Notes: generated by a model not told the origin, from the sequence alone. 64,000 nucleotides of DNA from Kluyvera sp047971185 (GCF_047971185.1 NZ_JBKDZH010000035.1:62001-126000), one strand, 5' to 3'. Numbered from the stretch's first letter, positions 16,739 through 25,930 are shown. Numbers and translations: made by a program.

Positions 16739-17947
16739 TTAGGCGCCGGCCCTGGCGCGTGCCGTCAGGGCGATGGCGGTGCTGGCGAGGGTAAACAGCG
16801 CCATAATCCACGCCATCGTCCACGGCGTACCGTCGCTGAGGGTCGCCAGCAACAGGGACGAAATAATTCCGCTGCCGTACTGCAATGCGCCGATCAGCGC
16901 AGACGCGGAACCGGCGACATTCGGCGCGGCGTCCAGCGCGGCGGCGGTAGAGGTGGCGGCAATAATCCCATTCATCGAAAACAGCACAAACACCGACACG
17001 ACGATCAACAGCAGCCCGCCAATCTGCCAGCGTACGCCGGCCGCCAGCACGATAGCCGCCGCGCCGGCCACCAGCAGCGACGCTTTCAGTAGCGTCTCCA
17101 GCGGGTAGCGGTGGACGATGCGTCGATTCACCACGCTCATCAGCATCACGCCGACTACGTTCAGCGCGAACAACCAGCCGTAGTGCTGTGGGTCGACGCC
17201 GAAGTAGCTGATATAGACGAACGGTGAACCGGCGATAAAGGCGTAAGCGGCGACGTAGAAGCAGGTCAGACACAGGGTGTAGCGCATAAAGGCGATGTTG
17301 GTTAACAGCCTGCCGTAGTTTTTAAACACCCCGCCCAGCGACGCTTTCACCCGCTTTTCCTCCGGCAGGGTTTCCGGTAGCCAGAAGAGGGTGATAAACA
17401 TCAGTACGCCAATCACCGCCAGCAGCCAGAAAATAGCGTGCCAGCTGGCAAAGACGATGATCTGCCCGCCGAGCAGCGGCCCGGCGATAGGGGCGATGGC
17501 CATCATCAGGATCAGCGTTGACAGCATCTGCGCGGCGCGGGTGCGGCTGAACAGGTCGCGGATCATTGCGCGCGCCAGCATTGGGCCGGTGCAGGCCCCC
17601 AGCGCCTGGAATACGCGCCAGAAAACGATCTGCTCGATATTGCCAGAAAGCGCGCAGCCGACCGAACCGATAATAAACAGCCCAATGCCGATAAACAGCG
17701 GCAGGCGACGGCCAAAGCGGTCGCTCAGCGGCCCCCAGATCAGCTGGGCAATGCAGAAGCCGACTAAAAATCCGGTAATCGTCAATTCGACGTTGCCGTG
17801 TAAATCCCGTGCCATCACCGGCATGGCGGGAAGGTAAATGTCGGTTGAGAGCGAGGTAAAAGCCATTAAGGCGCTGAGAATGACGACAAAAAGCAGGCCG
17901 TGGGTCTGGCTGCTGGCGGGCGTTGTCCGCGCCGGGGTACGAGTCAT
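16739..17947 (-). CDS. Bcr/CflA-family MFS drug efflux transporter
   Basis: 402 residues with 12 helices. The first helix region STDIYLPAMPVMARDL and the loop GPLSDRFGRRLPLFIG are diagnostic of the Bcr/CflA branch of drug:H+ antiporters. It is divergent from roxA across 187 bp. The drug or metabolite exported cannot be read from the sequence. Confidence 0.82.
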   Translation of the reverse strand: MTRTPARTTPASSQTHGLLFVVILSALMAFTSLSTDIYLPAMPVMARDLHGNVELTITGFLVGFCIAQLIWGPLSDRFGRRLPLFIGIGLFIIGSVGCALSGNIEQIVFWRVFQALGACTGPMLARAMIRDLFSRTRAAQMLSTLILMMAIAPIAGPLLGGQIIVFASWHAIFWLLAVIGVLMFITLFWLPETLPEEKRVKASLGGVFKNYGRLLTNIAFMRYTLCLTCFYVAAYAFIAGSPFVYISYFGVDPQHYGWLFALNVVGVMLMSVVNRRIVHRYPLETLLKASLLVAGAAAIVLAAGVRWQIGGLLLIVVSVFVLFSMNGIIAATSTAAALDAAPNVAGSASALIGALQYGSGIISSLLLATLSDGTPWTMAWIMALFTLASTAIALTARARAGA

Positions 17948-18134
17948 AGTTATCCGTTTGAGAGCGTTGAAGGCCGATAGGATATATTGATTTCATGAAC
18001 GGATAATTAGGCAAAATAGTAAGACGTTATGAATGCTATTCATAAGTGTGCATCCGCAATTGATTCATCACAAAGCGGACGCCGGGTTGTGCTCTTTATA
18101 ATCGAGCCTACCCCTCTACTGATGGTATGAAAAT

Positions 18135-19256
18135 ATGGCTTATCAACTCAACCTTAACTGGCCGGAGTTTCTGGAGAAATACTGGCAGAAGCAACCGGTG
18201 GTCCTGAAAAACGCGTTCCCGAATTTTGTCGATCCGATTACGCCTGATGAACTGGCCGGCCTGGCGATGGAGATGGAAGTCGACAGCCGTCTGGTGAGCC
18301 ACGTCGACGGCAAATGGCAGGCCAGCAACGGCCCGTTTGAAGATTTTGACCATCTGGGGGAGAAGAACTGGTCGCTGCTGGCGCAGGCGGTCAACCACTG
18401 GCACGAGCCTTCCGCCGAGCTGGTGCGCCCGTTCCGCGTGCTGCCTGACTGGCGGCTGGATGATCTGATGATCTCCTTCTCGGTGCCGGGTGGCGGCGTG
18501 GGCCCGCATATTGACCCGTATGACGTGTTTATTATTCAGGGGATGGGCCGCCGCCGCTGGCGCGTGGGCGACGCGCTGCCGTTAAAACAGCACTGCCCGC
18601 ATCCGGCGCTGCTGCACGTTGAGCCGTTCACGCCGATTATCGACGTTGAGATGGCGCCGGGCGATATTCTCTACATTCCGCCAGGATTCCCGCACGATGG
18701 CTACACCTATGAAGATACGCTGAACTACTCCGTCGGCTTCCGTGGGCCGAACGGTCGGGAGCTGATCAGCAGCTTCGCCGACTACGTGCTGGAAAACGAT
18801 CTGGGCGAGAAGTACTACACTGACCCGGATCTTACCTGCCGGGAACACGCGGGTAAGGTGGAAGAGCACGAGCTGGAGCGCCTGCGGATGATGATGATCG
18901 ACATGATCCGTCAGCCGAATGATTTCAAACAGTGGTTCGGCAGCTTTGCCAGTACGCCGCGCCACGAGCTGGATATTGCCCCAGCGGAGCCGCCGTTTGA
19001 ACCGGAAGAGGTGCTTGCTGCACTGGAAGAGGGTGAAACCCTGCGCCGTCTCAACGGGTTGCGGGTACTGAACGTGGGTGAGAGTTTCTTTATCAACAGC
19101 GAGAAGCTGGAGACATGCGAACCGCAGGCGGCTGACGCGCTGTGCCGCTATACCGAGCTGGATAAAACCCACTTTGGGGAAGCGCTGCGCAACCCGGCGT
19201 TTATTGTGGAACTGACGGCGCTGATTAATCAGGGGTACTGGTTCTTCGACGAGTAA
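18135..19256 (+). CDS. roxA: Ribosomal protein uL16 arginine hydroxylase RoxA (YcfD)
   Basis: 373 residues, the same length as E. coli RoxA. This JmjC-type Fe(II)/2-oxoglutarate oxygenase hydroxylates an arginine of uL16. The iron ligands are visible as His125 and Asp127 in PHIDPYD and His187 in PPGFPHDG. The C-terminal dimerisation and winged-helix region ends with GYWFFDE. In E. coli roxA lies next to phoPQ; here it sits alone beside a drug permease and an uncharacterised gene. The ribosome-binding site is weak. Confidence 0.93.
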   Translation: MAYQLNLNWPEFLEKYWQKQPVVLKNAFPNFVDPITPDELAGLAMEMEVDSRLVSHVDGKWQASNGPFEDFDHLGEKNWSLLAQAVNHWHEPSAELVRPFRVLPDWRLDDLMISFSVPGGGVGPHIDPYDVFIIQGMGRRRWRVGDALPLKQHCPHPALLHVEPFTPIIDVEMAPGDILYIPPGFPHDGYTYEDTLNYSVGFRGPNGRELISSFADYVLENDLGEKYYTDPDLTCREHAGKVEEHELERLRMMMIDMIRQPNDFKQWFGSFASTPRHELDIAPAEPPFEPEEVLAALEEGETLRRLNGLRVLNVGESFFINSEKLETCEPQAADALCRYTELDKTHFGEALRNPAFIVELTALINQGYWFFDE

Positions 19257-19264
19257 GCGCGTGA

Positions 19265-19295
19265 TGAGGTGAGGGTGCGCGGCATCCTCACCTCA
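19265..19295. other. Perfect 10-bp inverted repeat after roxA
   Basis: TGAGGTGAGG and CCTCACCTCA pair around an 11-base loop, eight bases after the roxA stop. The plus strand continues with AAAAGAGG and the minus strand has no T-run, so it is a stable hairpin but not a textbook intrinsic terminator. Confidence 0.5.
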
Positions 19296-19389
19296 AAAGA
19301 GGAAGGTTTAAGGTGAACAGAAAAGAGTCCCCGTTTTTCTATTGAAAGCCGTCGACTTCAGTGAGACAAAGGTATAACGCAACCGGGAA

Positions 19390-20532
19390 TTAATCAGCGG
19401 AAGCCGTTCCTGTCAGTTTATCGTTATAGTCAGATGCCAGGGAGTGCAGTATCTGTGTTACGTGCCCAGCGGAGCACTGTGCGCTTTGCACAAACGCCGG
19501 TTGTTGATAGAGCCAATGAATATAGCGCCTGCTGGCCGCTAAAGAGAGCTCTTGCGCATGGTTCTTATTCCCTGTCGTTAATAAGCAGACCATCTTACTG
19601 TTTTTTTCCTGTTCCCAAAGCTGCCAGCGATTTTTCCACCAGCCATGATGCATTGCTCCCTTAAAATACCACGGGGTATGCGCATCGCTGTCGATTATTT
19701 CCTCTTCAACAAACCAAATCTCCCCCAGACGTTGGCGAAACAGTTCTGCCCACGCGGTAATCACCGCTCCTCTGATAAAACTTTCGTGCGAAATGGCATG
19801 AATTTTTACTGCAGGGAAACGGATATGTAATGCCCTGAAATGCCCGTGAGCGGTAATTACCGGACGTAAAATCGCGCCCCTGGCGTTACGTTTAAGTTGC
19901 GCGCTGCCATATTGAATCTCATCGAACTGACTTCGCCGTAGAAATTGTGCTGAGCGCATGTTGACGCGTTTTAAAATATCGCAATCATGCAGTTCTGGCT
20001 CACTATTTCCTTTCCAGCGGTAATGTAAGGTATCTCCGGATTGAAGCGGGGTAAAATTAGTAGAGAGGTGAAGGATATTACCGTTGAGGGCATCAAAGCT
20101 GAGGAGCACATACAGTTTCTGTTTTGCGCAACTCCCCTGAAATGGCACAATCAGCGCAACGGTTTCAATTCGTTCTGGCGGTGCGACGGCTCTTTGTAAG
20201 TGCCGTTTTGGCGTCCAGACCTTTTTACACGCGCGGCACTGAATACGCTGTGTTCCCAGCGGGTTATAACCGTAACAAATACTTTTATCGTGAAAACATA
20301 CAGGGCAGAAATGGCCCTTTTCAAAGGCATCTGCGGATAAATGAGCAGATAACCATTTGCTAAATTGTTGTTCATCAAATAGAGGGGGATAACTACCACA
20401 GGCCCGACAGTGCAATGCTGGATATCCCAGTCTGTAGTCTGGCCAACGGTAATCCGCAGAGACTGACACCGGTAACCCTAAATTGCGGCAGCCGAATGTT
20501 TTACAGGTATTAATAATAAATAAGGTTGACAT
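19390..20532 (-). CDS. Uncharacterised zinc-ribbon protein with IS1-like N-terminus
   Basis: 380 residues. Three cysteine clusters occupy the first 110 residues: CKTFGC, CRACG, and CPVC followed by GTQRIQCRACKKVWT. The last has the shape of the IS1 InsA zinc ribbon, where a re-iterated CxxC block precedes K-x-W-T. The middle part starts YVLLSFDALNGNILHL, a position where DDE transposases carry their first aspartate, but I cannot identify a complete DDE triad. I saw no flanking terminal inverted repeats or target duplication. It may be a domesticated transposase-like DNA-binding protein. Local DNA is less GC-rich than the neighbouring core genes. Confidence 0.5.
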   Translation of the reverse strand: MSTLFIINTCKTFGCRNLGLPVSVSADYRWPDYRLGYPALHCRACGSYPPLFDEQQFSKWLSAHLSADAFEKGHFCPVCFHDKSICYGYNPLGTQRIQCRACKKVWTPKRHLQRAVAPPERIETVALIVPFQGSCAKQKLYVLLSFDALNGNILHLSTNFTPLQSGDTLHYRWKGNSEPELHDCDILKRVNMRSAQFLRRSQFDEIQYGSAQLKRNARGAILRPVITAHGHFRALHIRFPAVKIHAISHESFIRGAVITAWAELFRQRLGEIWFVEEEIIDSDAHTPWYFKGAMHHGWWKNRWQLWEQEKNSKMVCLLTTGNKNHAQELSLAASRRYIHWLYQQPAFVQSAQCSAGHVTQILHSLASDYNDKLTGTASAD

Positions 20533-20613
20533 GGCCCACCAACGATTTAGAAAGGTTGCTGACTTTACCTTATTGCGCTATGTAGGATGTGTGAACGGCC
20601 GCACATAAAAAAG

Positions 20614-20656
20614 CCTTTCTGAATGTAAATTAGCAAACCTTTATATGACAGAAAGG
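20614..20656 (+). promoter_or_regulatory. Potential RBS-sequestering stem in the 5'-nucleotidase leader
   Basis: CCTTTCTG (20614-20621) is complementary to CAGAAAGG (20649-20656), and the latter contains the Shine-Dalgarno of the gene starting at 20665. The 27-base loop makes the fold only moderately stable. Confidence 0.35.
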
Positions 20657-20664
20657 AATTCGCT

Positions 20665-22215
20665 ATGAAAATAAAGGCCCTTACCGCCGGTATTCTTTTG
20701 GCATTGCCACTTTTGGCCAGTGCAAAAGATGTGACTATTTATTATACCAACGATCTCCATGCTCATGTTTCTCCAGGCAAAGTCCCCGCCGTCGACAAAG
20801 AACGTGCAGTCGGCGGCTTTGCTAATATCGCGACCATCGTCAATGATGCCAAGAAAAAAAGTAAAGATGTATTTTTCTTTGATGCTGGGGATTACTTTAC
20901 CGGGCCTTATATAAGCACTCTGACCAAAGGTGAAGCGATCATTGATATCATGAATGCCATGCCTTTCGATGCTGTTTCGGTGGGGAACCACGAATTTGAT
21001 CATGGCGTTGATAATATGGTTAAGCAGTTATCAAAAGCGAACTTCCCCATTCTGCTGGGTAATGTCTTTTATACCAACAGCGACAAACCGGTCTGGGATA
21101 AGCCCTGGACAATTGTCGAAAAAGACGGCATAAAAATTGGCGTAATTGGCGTGCATCAGAAATTTGCCTTTTATGATACGGTGGCGGCTAAGGCTTACGC
21201 AGGTTCGGAAGCTCGTGATGAAGGGCCTTATATCCAAAAGGGGCTTGATGCCTTAAAAGGTAACGTTGATATTATTGTACTGCTTATCCACGAAGGTACG
21301 CCAGCGCGCCAGTCGAGTTATGGAAATAAAGACGTAGCCAGAATGCTGCAAGTCGATATCGATACCGCAAAGAAATTTAAAGGCATTGATGTGCTTATCA
21401 CCGGGCATGCTCATGTGGGTACGCCTGAGCCAATTAAAGTCAATAATACCCTGGTTGTATCAACGGATGCGTATGGTACCGATATTGGTAAACTCGTATT
21501 GGATTTTAACCCTCAGACGAAAAAAATTGATGGTTATAACGGTAAATTAATCACCGTGTTTGCGGACGAATATAAACCCGATCCAAAAGTGCAAGCGAAG
21601 ATTGATGAGTGGAACACGAAGCTAAAAAGTATCACCGATCAGGTTATTGGGTCAGCAACTGCACCCTTCACTCGCGCCTATGGTGAATCATCACCTGTTG
21701 GTAACGTCGTTCTCGACGCCATGATGGCTAAAGCCCCGGATGCCGTTGCGGGGTTCCAGAACAGCGGTGGCATGCGTGCTGATTTTCCACAGGGTAACTT
21801 AAAGTACGGCGATGTTATTACCACCTTCCCATTTAATAATGAACTGGTTGAAATGGATCTCACCGGTAAAGATCTCACTAGTCTAATGATTCATGCCACT
21901 AACCTCAGCAATGGGGTTTTGCAGGTGTCAAAAGGTGTCCATGTTGAATATGACAGTAAAAAGCCGTTGGGTGAGCGGGTTATTAAATTTACGATTAATA
22001 ATCAACCCATCGATCCAACTAAAACATATCGCATTGTGACACATTCATTTTGTGCAACCGGCGGCGATGGTTTTGAAGCATTCTTAAATGGAAAGAATGT
22101 AAAAACGATAAGCGGCACCACCTCTGCCGAGTCAATTATTGATTATGTCAAAACTCATAGCCCATTAACCCCCGACCTTGATATGAGGGTGATTGATGTA
22201 AGTTCGACTAAATAA
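20665..22215 (+). CDS. Periplasmic 5'-nucleotidase (UshA-like metallophosphatase)
   Basis: 516 residues with a signal peptide cut after LLASA. The N-terminal calcineurin-like domain has all metal motifs: TNDLHAH (Asp/His pair), GDYFTG, GNHEFDHG and TGHAHVG. The C-terminal 5'-nucleotidase domain (about 335-510) carries the substrate-binding GGDGFEAF near its end. It should release phosphate from nucleotides in the periplasm so the nucleoside can be taken up. It is related to, but not the same as, UshA (about 550 residues). A Tsx/nucleotidase chimera follows 150 bp downstream. The surrounding DNA is AT-richer than the core genes. Confidence 0.88.
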   Translation: MKIKALTAGILLALPLLASAKDVTIYYTNDLHAHVSPGKVPAVDKERAVGGFANIATIVNDAKKKSKDVFFFDAGDYFTGPYISTLTKGEAIIDIMNAMPFDAVSVGNHEFDHGVDNMVKQLSKANFPILLGNVFYTNSDKPVWDKPWTIVEKDGIKIGVIGVHQKFAFYDTVAAKAYAGSEARDEGPYIQKGLDALKGNVDIIVLLIHEGTPARQSSYGNKDVARMLQVDIDTAKKFKGIDVLITGHAHVGTPEPIKVNNTLVVSTDAYGTDIGKLVLDFNPQTKKIDGYNGKLITVFADEYKPDPKVQAKIDEWNTKLKSITDQVIGSATAPFTRAYGESSPVGNVVLDAMMAKAPDAVAGFQNSGGMRADFPQGNLKYGDVITTFPFNNELVEMDLTGKDLTSLMIHATNLSNGVLQVSKGVHVEYDSKKPLGERVIKFTINNQPIDPTKTYRIVTHSFCATGGDGFEAFLNGKNVKTISGTTSAESIIDYVKTHSPLTPDLDMRVIDVSSTK

Positions 22216-22252
22216 AATTAGTTTTTTAATAACGTTTCTATTTCGATACGTC

Positions 22253-22293
22253 CTGATATGACAGATGGATTCATATTACCTCTGCCATATCAG
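22253..22293 (+). other. Stem-loop between nucleotidase and Tsx chimera
   Basis: CTGATATG (22253-22260) pairs with CATATCAG (22286-22293). Inside, CAGATGG and CCTCTG extend the stem with a bulge and leave a loop of about ten bases. No T-run follows, so an mRNA-processing or partial termination structure is more likely than a strong terminator. Confidence 0.45.
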
Positions 22294-22382
22294 AACGCCA
22301 TACTAAAAATACAATTATTATTTTACATTCTTTATTGTATAAATAGTTTTTATAACTTACCTCGATGAAAGGTACCATGCCT

Positions 22383-23444
22383 ATGCCAAAAACAAAATTT
22401 ATTGTATCAGGAGCCTTGATGCTTTTACCCATGGTAACATTTGCAGACTCTGGGAATGATGAATATCTATCAGGCTGGTGGCATCAAAGCATTAATATAG
22501 TAGGCAGCAACTCTACTCGCTTTGGGCCGCTTAAAAGATCAGATCTCTACCCAGAATATCGTGGCTGGGCGCATATAGATTGGTTTGATTTCTATGGTTA
22601 CGCTGATTTACCTAAATTCTTCGGTTTAGGTAATGATAACGACATCGGCATTTGGGATAATGGCTCTCCTTTTTTTATGGAAATAGAGCCACGTTTTAGT
22701 ATCGATAAACTAACGGGAATAGATCTCAGTTTCGGCCCATTTAAAGAATGGTACTTTGCTAATAACTATATCTATGATGCGGGTACTAATGAAGGGCAGC
22801 GTCAGAGTACCTGGTATATGGGGCTTGGCACCGATATTGATACCGGATTGCCGATGACGTTATCTGCCAATATTTATGCAAAATACCAGGGTAATCTCTT
22901 AACCCGTGCCTATGGTGAATCTTCACAGCTCGGCAATCTGTTTACCGATGCGATGCTTGTTGCTGCGCCGAAAGCGCAGATCGCGCTGATTAATTCCGGT
23001 AGCTTACGGGCCGATCTCAATGCGGGCCCTATTACCTTTGGTGATATTACCAGCACATTCCCCTTTAAGAATGAGCTTACCGAAATGGATCTCAGCGGCA
23101 AGGATTTGCGTAATCTGATGGAACACGGGGCATCGCTCACTAATGGCATATTACAAATGTCAAAGGGGGCTGAAATGCAGTATATGCCGCAGAAACCCGT
23201 AGGGCAGCGCATGGTGTCTTTCACTATCAACGGTAAAGCAATTGTGGATACTGAGACTTACCATGTTGCAACAACCACTTTCCTTGCCCTGGGGGGCGAT
23301 GGTTTTCTGGCATTTAAAGAAGGGAAAAATGTACAAATTCGCGCCGGGCATAATATGTCCGATGTCGTCATTGATTATCTGAAGTCAGGACACAAAATTG
23401 TCCCTGAGCAGGTCAATGAAATGCGAGTTGAAGTTAGCAAGTAA
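22383..23444 (+). CDS. Chimeric protein: Tsx channel N-half fused to 5'-nucleotidase C-domain
   Basis: 353 residues in one uninterrupted frame. After a signal peptide (cut after VTFA), residues up to about 170 closely follow the nucleoside channel Tsx: WWHQSINIVGS, TRFGP, DWFDFYGYAD, FFMEIEPRFSIDKLTG, YMGLGTDIDTGLPM. At AKYQG (about position 22893) the similarity switches to the 5'-nucleotidase C-terminal domain, NLLTRAYGESSQLGN through GGDGFLAF, matching the last 180 residues of the gene upstream but not identically. The Tsx part is about half of a 12-strand barrel and the metallophosphatase domain is missing, so neither ancestral activity is expected to be complete. AAAGG precedes ATG 22383 by ten bases; ATG 22377 and 22365 are in frame. 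Confidence 0.75.
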   Translation: MPKTKFIVSGALMLLPMVTFADSGNDEYLSGWWHQSINIVGSNSTRFGPLKRSDLYPEYRGWAHIDWFDFYGYADLPKFFGLGNDNDIGIWDNGSPFFMEIEPRFSIDKLTGIDLSFGPFKEWYFANNYIYDAGTNEGQRQSTWYMGLGTDIDTGLPMTLSANIYAKYQGNLLTRAYGESSQLGNLFTDAMLVAAPKAQIALINSGSLRADLNAGPITFGDITSTFPFKNELTEMDLSGKDLRNLMEHGASLTNGILQMSKGAEMQYMPQKPVGQRMVSFTINGKAIVDTETYHVATTTFLALGGDGFLAFKEGKNVQIRAGHNMSDVVIDYLKSGHKIVPEQVNEMRVEVSK

Positions 23445-23542
23445 TCTTCAATCGATTTTATGGATTGCATCATTTCCATGTGCCGGTCATCGCCCCCTTT
23501 TTGCAATTCGCCAACAATCGTTGTATAACCTTCTCTTTATTT

Positions 23543-23566
23543 GGATGTTTAGACGTCCATACGTTT
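23543..23566 (+). promoter_or_regulatory. Tandem MetJ boxes in the mmuP promoter
   Basis: Three adjacent 8-mers resemble the met box AGACGTCT: GGATGTTT (23543), AGACGTCC (23551, 7 of 8) and ATACGTTT (23559, 6 of 8). They end 11 bp before the mmuP start. MetJ with S-adenosylmethionine would repress mmuPM when methionine is plentiful, as in E. coli. Confidence 0.7.
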
Positions 23567-23577
23567 AGAAGGTAATA

Positions 23578-24987
23578 ATGCAAACCACAACACAACAACA
23601 AGGTGGGCAGCTAAAGCGCACCATGAAAACCCGCCACCTGATCATGCTGTCGCTGGGTGGCGTTATTGGCACAGGGCTCTTTTTCAATACCGGCTATATC
23701 ATCTCCACTACCGGCGCGGCGGGCACTTTACTGGCCTATCTTATCGGCGCGCTGGTGGTCTGGCTGGTGATGCAGTGTCTCGGCGAGCTGTCGGTGGCGA
23801 TGCCGGAAACCGGCGCTTTCCACGTTTATGCCGCCCGTTATCTCGGCCCGGCCACCGGCTACACCGTGGCGTGGCTTTACTGGCTGACGTGGACGGTGGC
23901 GCTCGGTTCGAGCTTTACCGCCGCGGGCTTTTGCATGCAGTACTGGTTCCCGCAGGTGCCGGTATGGATTTGGTGCCTGCTGTTCTGCGTGCTGATTTTT
24001 GGCCTTAACGTTATCTCGACGCGGTTCTTCGCCGAAGGCGAGTTCTGGTTCTCGCTGGTGAAGGTGATTACCATCATCGCGTTTATTATTCTGGGCGGTG
24101 CGGCCATCTTCGGGTTTATCCCGATGCAGGACGGTTCGCCCGCGCCGGGGCTGCGTAATATCACCGCCGAAGGCTGGTTCCCGCACGGCGGGCTGCCGAT
24201 TCTGATGACCATGGTGGCGGTGAATTTTGCCTTCTCCGGCACCGAGCTTATCGGCATTGCCGCCGGTGAAACCGAGAATCCGCATAAGGTGATTCCGGTC
24301 GCCATCCGTACCACCATCGCACGGCTGATCATCTTCTTTATCGGCACCGTCTTCGTGCTGGCCGCGCTGATCCCGATGCAGCAGGCGGGCGTGGAAAAAA
24401 GCCCGTTCGTGCTGGTGTTTGAAAAGGTGGGCATTCCCTATGCGGCGGATATTTTTAACTTCGTGATCCTGACGGCGATTCTATCGGCGGCCAACTCCGG
24501 GCTGTACGCCTCGGGCCGGATGCTGTGGTCGCTCTCCAACGAGCGCACGCTGCCGCGCTGTTTCTCACAGCTGACCGATAACGGCGTGCCGCTGGTGGCG
24601 CTGTCGGTGAGTATGCTGGGCGGCCTGCTGGCGCTGTTTTCCAGCATCGTTGCGCCCGACACCGTGTTTGTCGCGCTGTCGGCCATTTCCGGTTTTGCAG
24701 TGGTGGCGGTGTGGATAAGCATCTGCGCCTCGCACTTTGTGTTCCGCCGCCGTCATCTCCAGCAGGGCAAGGCGCTGAGCGAGCTGCACTACCGCGCGCC
24801 GTGGTATCCGCTGGTACCGGTGCTGGGCTTCGTGCTGTGCCTGGTGGCCTGCGTGGGGCTGGCCTTTGACCCATCGCAGCGTATCGCGCTGTGGTGCGGG
24901 ATCCCGTTCGTGGCGCTGTGCTATGGTGCCTACTTCTTAACGCGTTCGCGCCAGACTCAACAGGAGCCGCAGCATGCCGCAGAATAA
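23578..24987 (+). CDS. mmuP: S-methylmethionine permease
   Basis: 469 residues, amino acid/polyamine/organocation family with 12 membrane helices. The N-terminal LKRTMKTRHLIMLSLGGVIG and the following GTGLF are the APC substrate-binding first helix. It imports S-methylmethionine for MmuM, whose gene overlaps its 3' end by 14 bp. MetJ-type boxes lie just upstream. AGAAGG precedes ATG 23578. Confidence 0.9.
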   Translation: MQTTTQQQGGQLKRTMKTRHLIMLSLGGVIGTGLFFNTGYIISTTGAAGTLLAYLIGALVVWLVMQCLGELSVAMPETGAFHVYAARYLGPATGYTVAWLYWLTWTVALGSSFTAAGFCMQYWFPQVPVWIWCLLFCVLIFGLNVISTRFFAEGEFWFSLVKVITIIAFIILGGAAIFGFIPMQDGSPAPGLRNITAEGWFPHGGLPILMTMVAVNFAFSGTELIGIAAGETENPHKVIPVAIRTTIARLIIFFIGTVFVLAALIPMQQAGVEKSPFVLVFEKVGIPYAADIFNFVILTAILSAANSGLYASGRMLWSLSNERTLPRCFSQLTDNGVPLVALSVSMLGGLLALFSSIVAPDTVFVALSAISGFAVVAVWISICASHFVFRRRHLQQGKALSELHYRAPWYPLVPVLGFVLCLVACVGLAFDPSQRIALWCGIPFVALCYGAYFLTRSRQTQQEPQHAAE

Positions 24988-25906
24988 TCCCTTCGACGCT
25001 ATCCTTAACGACCATCCTTTCGTGCTGCTCGACGGCGCGATGGCTACCGAACTGGAGGCGCGCGGCTGCGACCTGGCGGACAGCCTGTGGTCGGCAAAAA
25101 TGCTGATGGAAAACCCGCAGCTGATTTACGACGTGCACCTCGACTATTTCCGCGCCGGGGCGCAGGTGGCGATTACCGCCAGCTATCAGGCTACGCCGGA
25201 CGGTTTTGCCGCGCGCGGGCTGGATGCAGCGCAGTCGCGGGCGCTGATTATCAAAAGCGTCGAGCTGGCGCGTCAGGCGCGCGATGCGTATCGCGCCGAA
25301 AGCCCGGCAGCGCAGGGGCTGCTGATTGCCGGTTCCGTGGGGCCGTACGGCGCGTATCTGGCGGATGGCTCGGAGTATCGCGGCGACTACCAGCGCAGCG
25401 CGCAGGTATTCCAGGATTTCCACCGCCCGCGCGTGGAGGCGTTGCTGGATGGCGGTGTCGACCTGCTGGCCTGTGAAACTCTGCCGTCGTTTGAGGAAAT
25501 TCGCGCGCTGGCGCAGCTGCTGAGCGAATATCCGGTGGCGCAGGCGTGGTTCTCGTTTACCCTGCGCGACGCCGAGCACCTGAGTGACGGCACGCCGCTG
25601 CGCGACGTACTGGCGCTGCTGGCCGACTACCCGCAGATTCTGGCGGTGGGCATTAACTGTATCGCGCTGGAGAATTCCGTCGAGGCGCTGGAGTATTTGC
25701 ATAGCCTGACGCCGCTGCCGCTAGTGGTCTATCCAAACTCGGGGGAGCACTACGACGCGGTGAGTAAAACCTGGCATCACCACGGCGAAGCCTGCGCGAC
25801 GCTGGAAGGCTATCTGCCGCAGTGGCTGGCGGCGGGCGCGAAGCTGATCGGCGGCTGCTGCCGTACTACGCCGAAGGATATTGCGGCGCTGAAGGCGCAC
25901 TGCTGA
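24974..25906 (+). CDS. mmuM: Homocysteine S-methyltransferase
   Basis: 310 residues. Transfers a methyl group from S-methylmethionine (or S-adenosylmethionine) to homocysteine, giving methionine. The N-terminal LLDGAMATELEARGCDL, the zinc cysteine in LLACETLPS and the paired zinc cysteines in GGCCRTTP near the C-terminus are all present. It is translationally coupled to mmuP by the 14-bp overlap. A BIME follows the stop codon. Confidence 0.92.
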   Translation: MPQNNPFDAILNDHPFVLLDGAMATELEARGCDLADSLWSAKMLMENPQLIYDVHLDYFRAGAQVAITASYQATPDGFAARGLDAAQSRALIIKSVELARQARDAYRAESPAAQGLLIAGSVGPYGAYLADGSEYRGDYQRSAQVFQDFHRPRVEALLDGGVDLLACETLPSFEEIRALAQLLSEYPVAQAWFSFTLRDAEHLSDGTPLRDVLALLADYPQILAVGINCIALENSVEALEYLHSLTPLPLVVYPNSGEHYDAVSKTWHHHGEACATLEGYLPQWLAAGAKLIGGCCRTTPKDIAALKAHC

Positions 25907-25930
25907 TTCAGAATCCGCGCGGATCAACCT

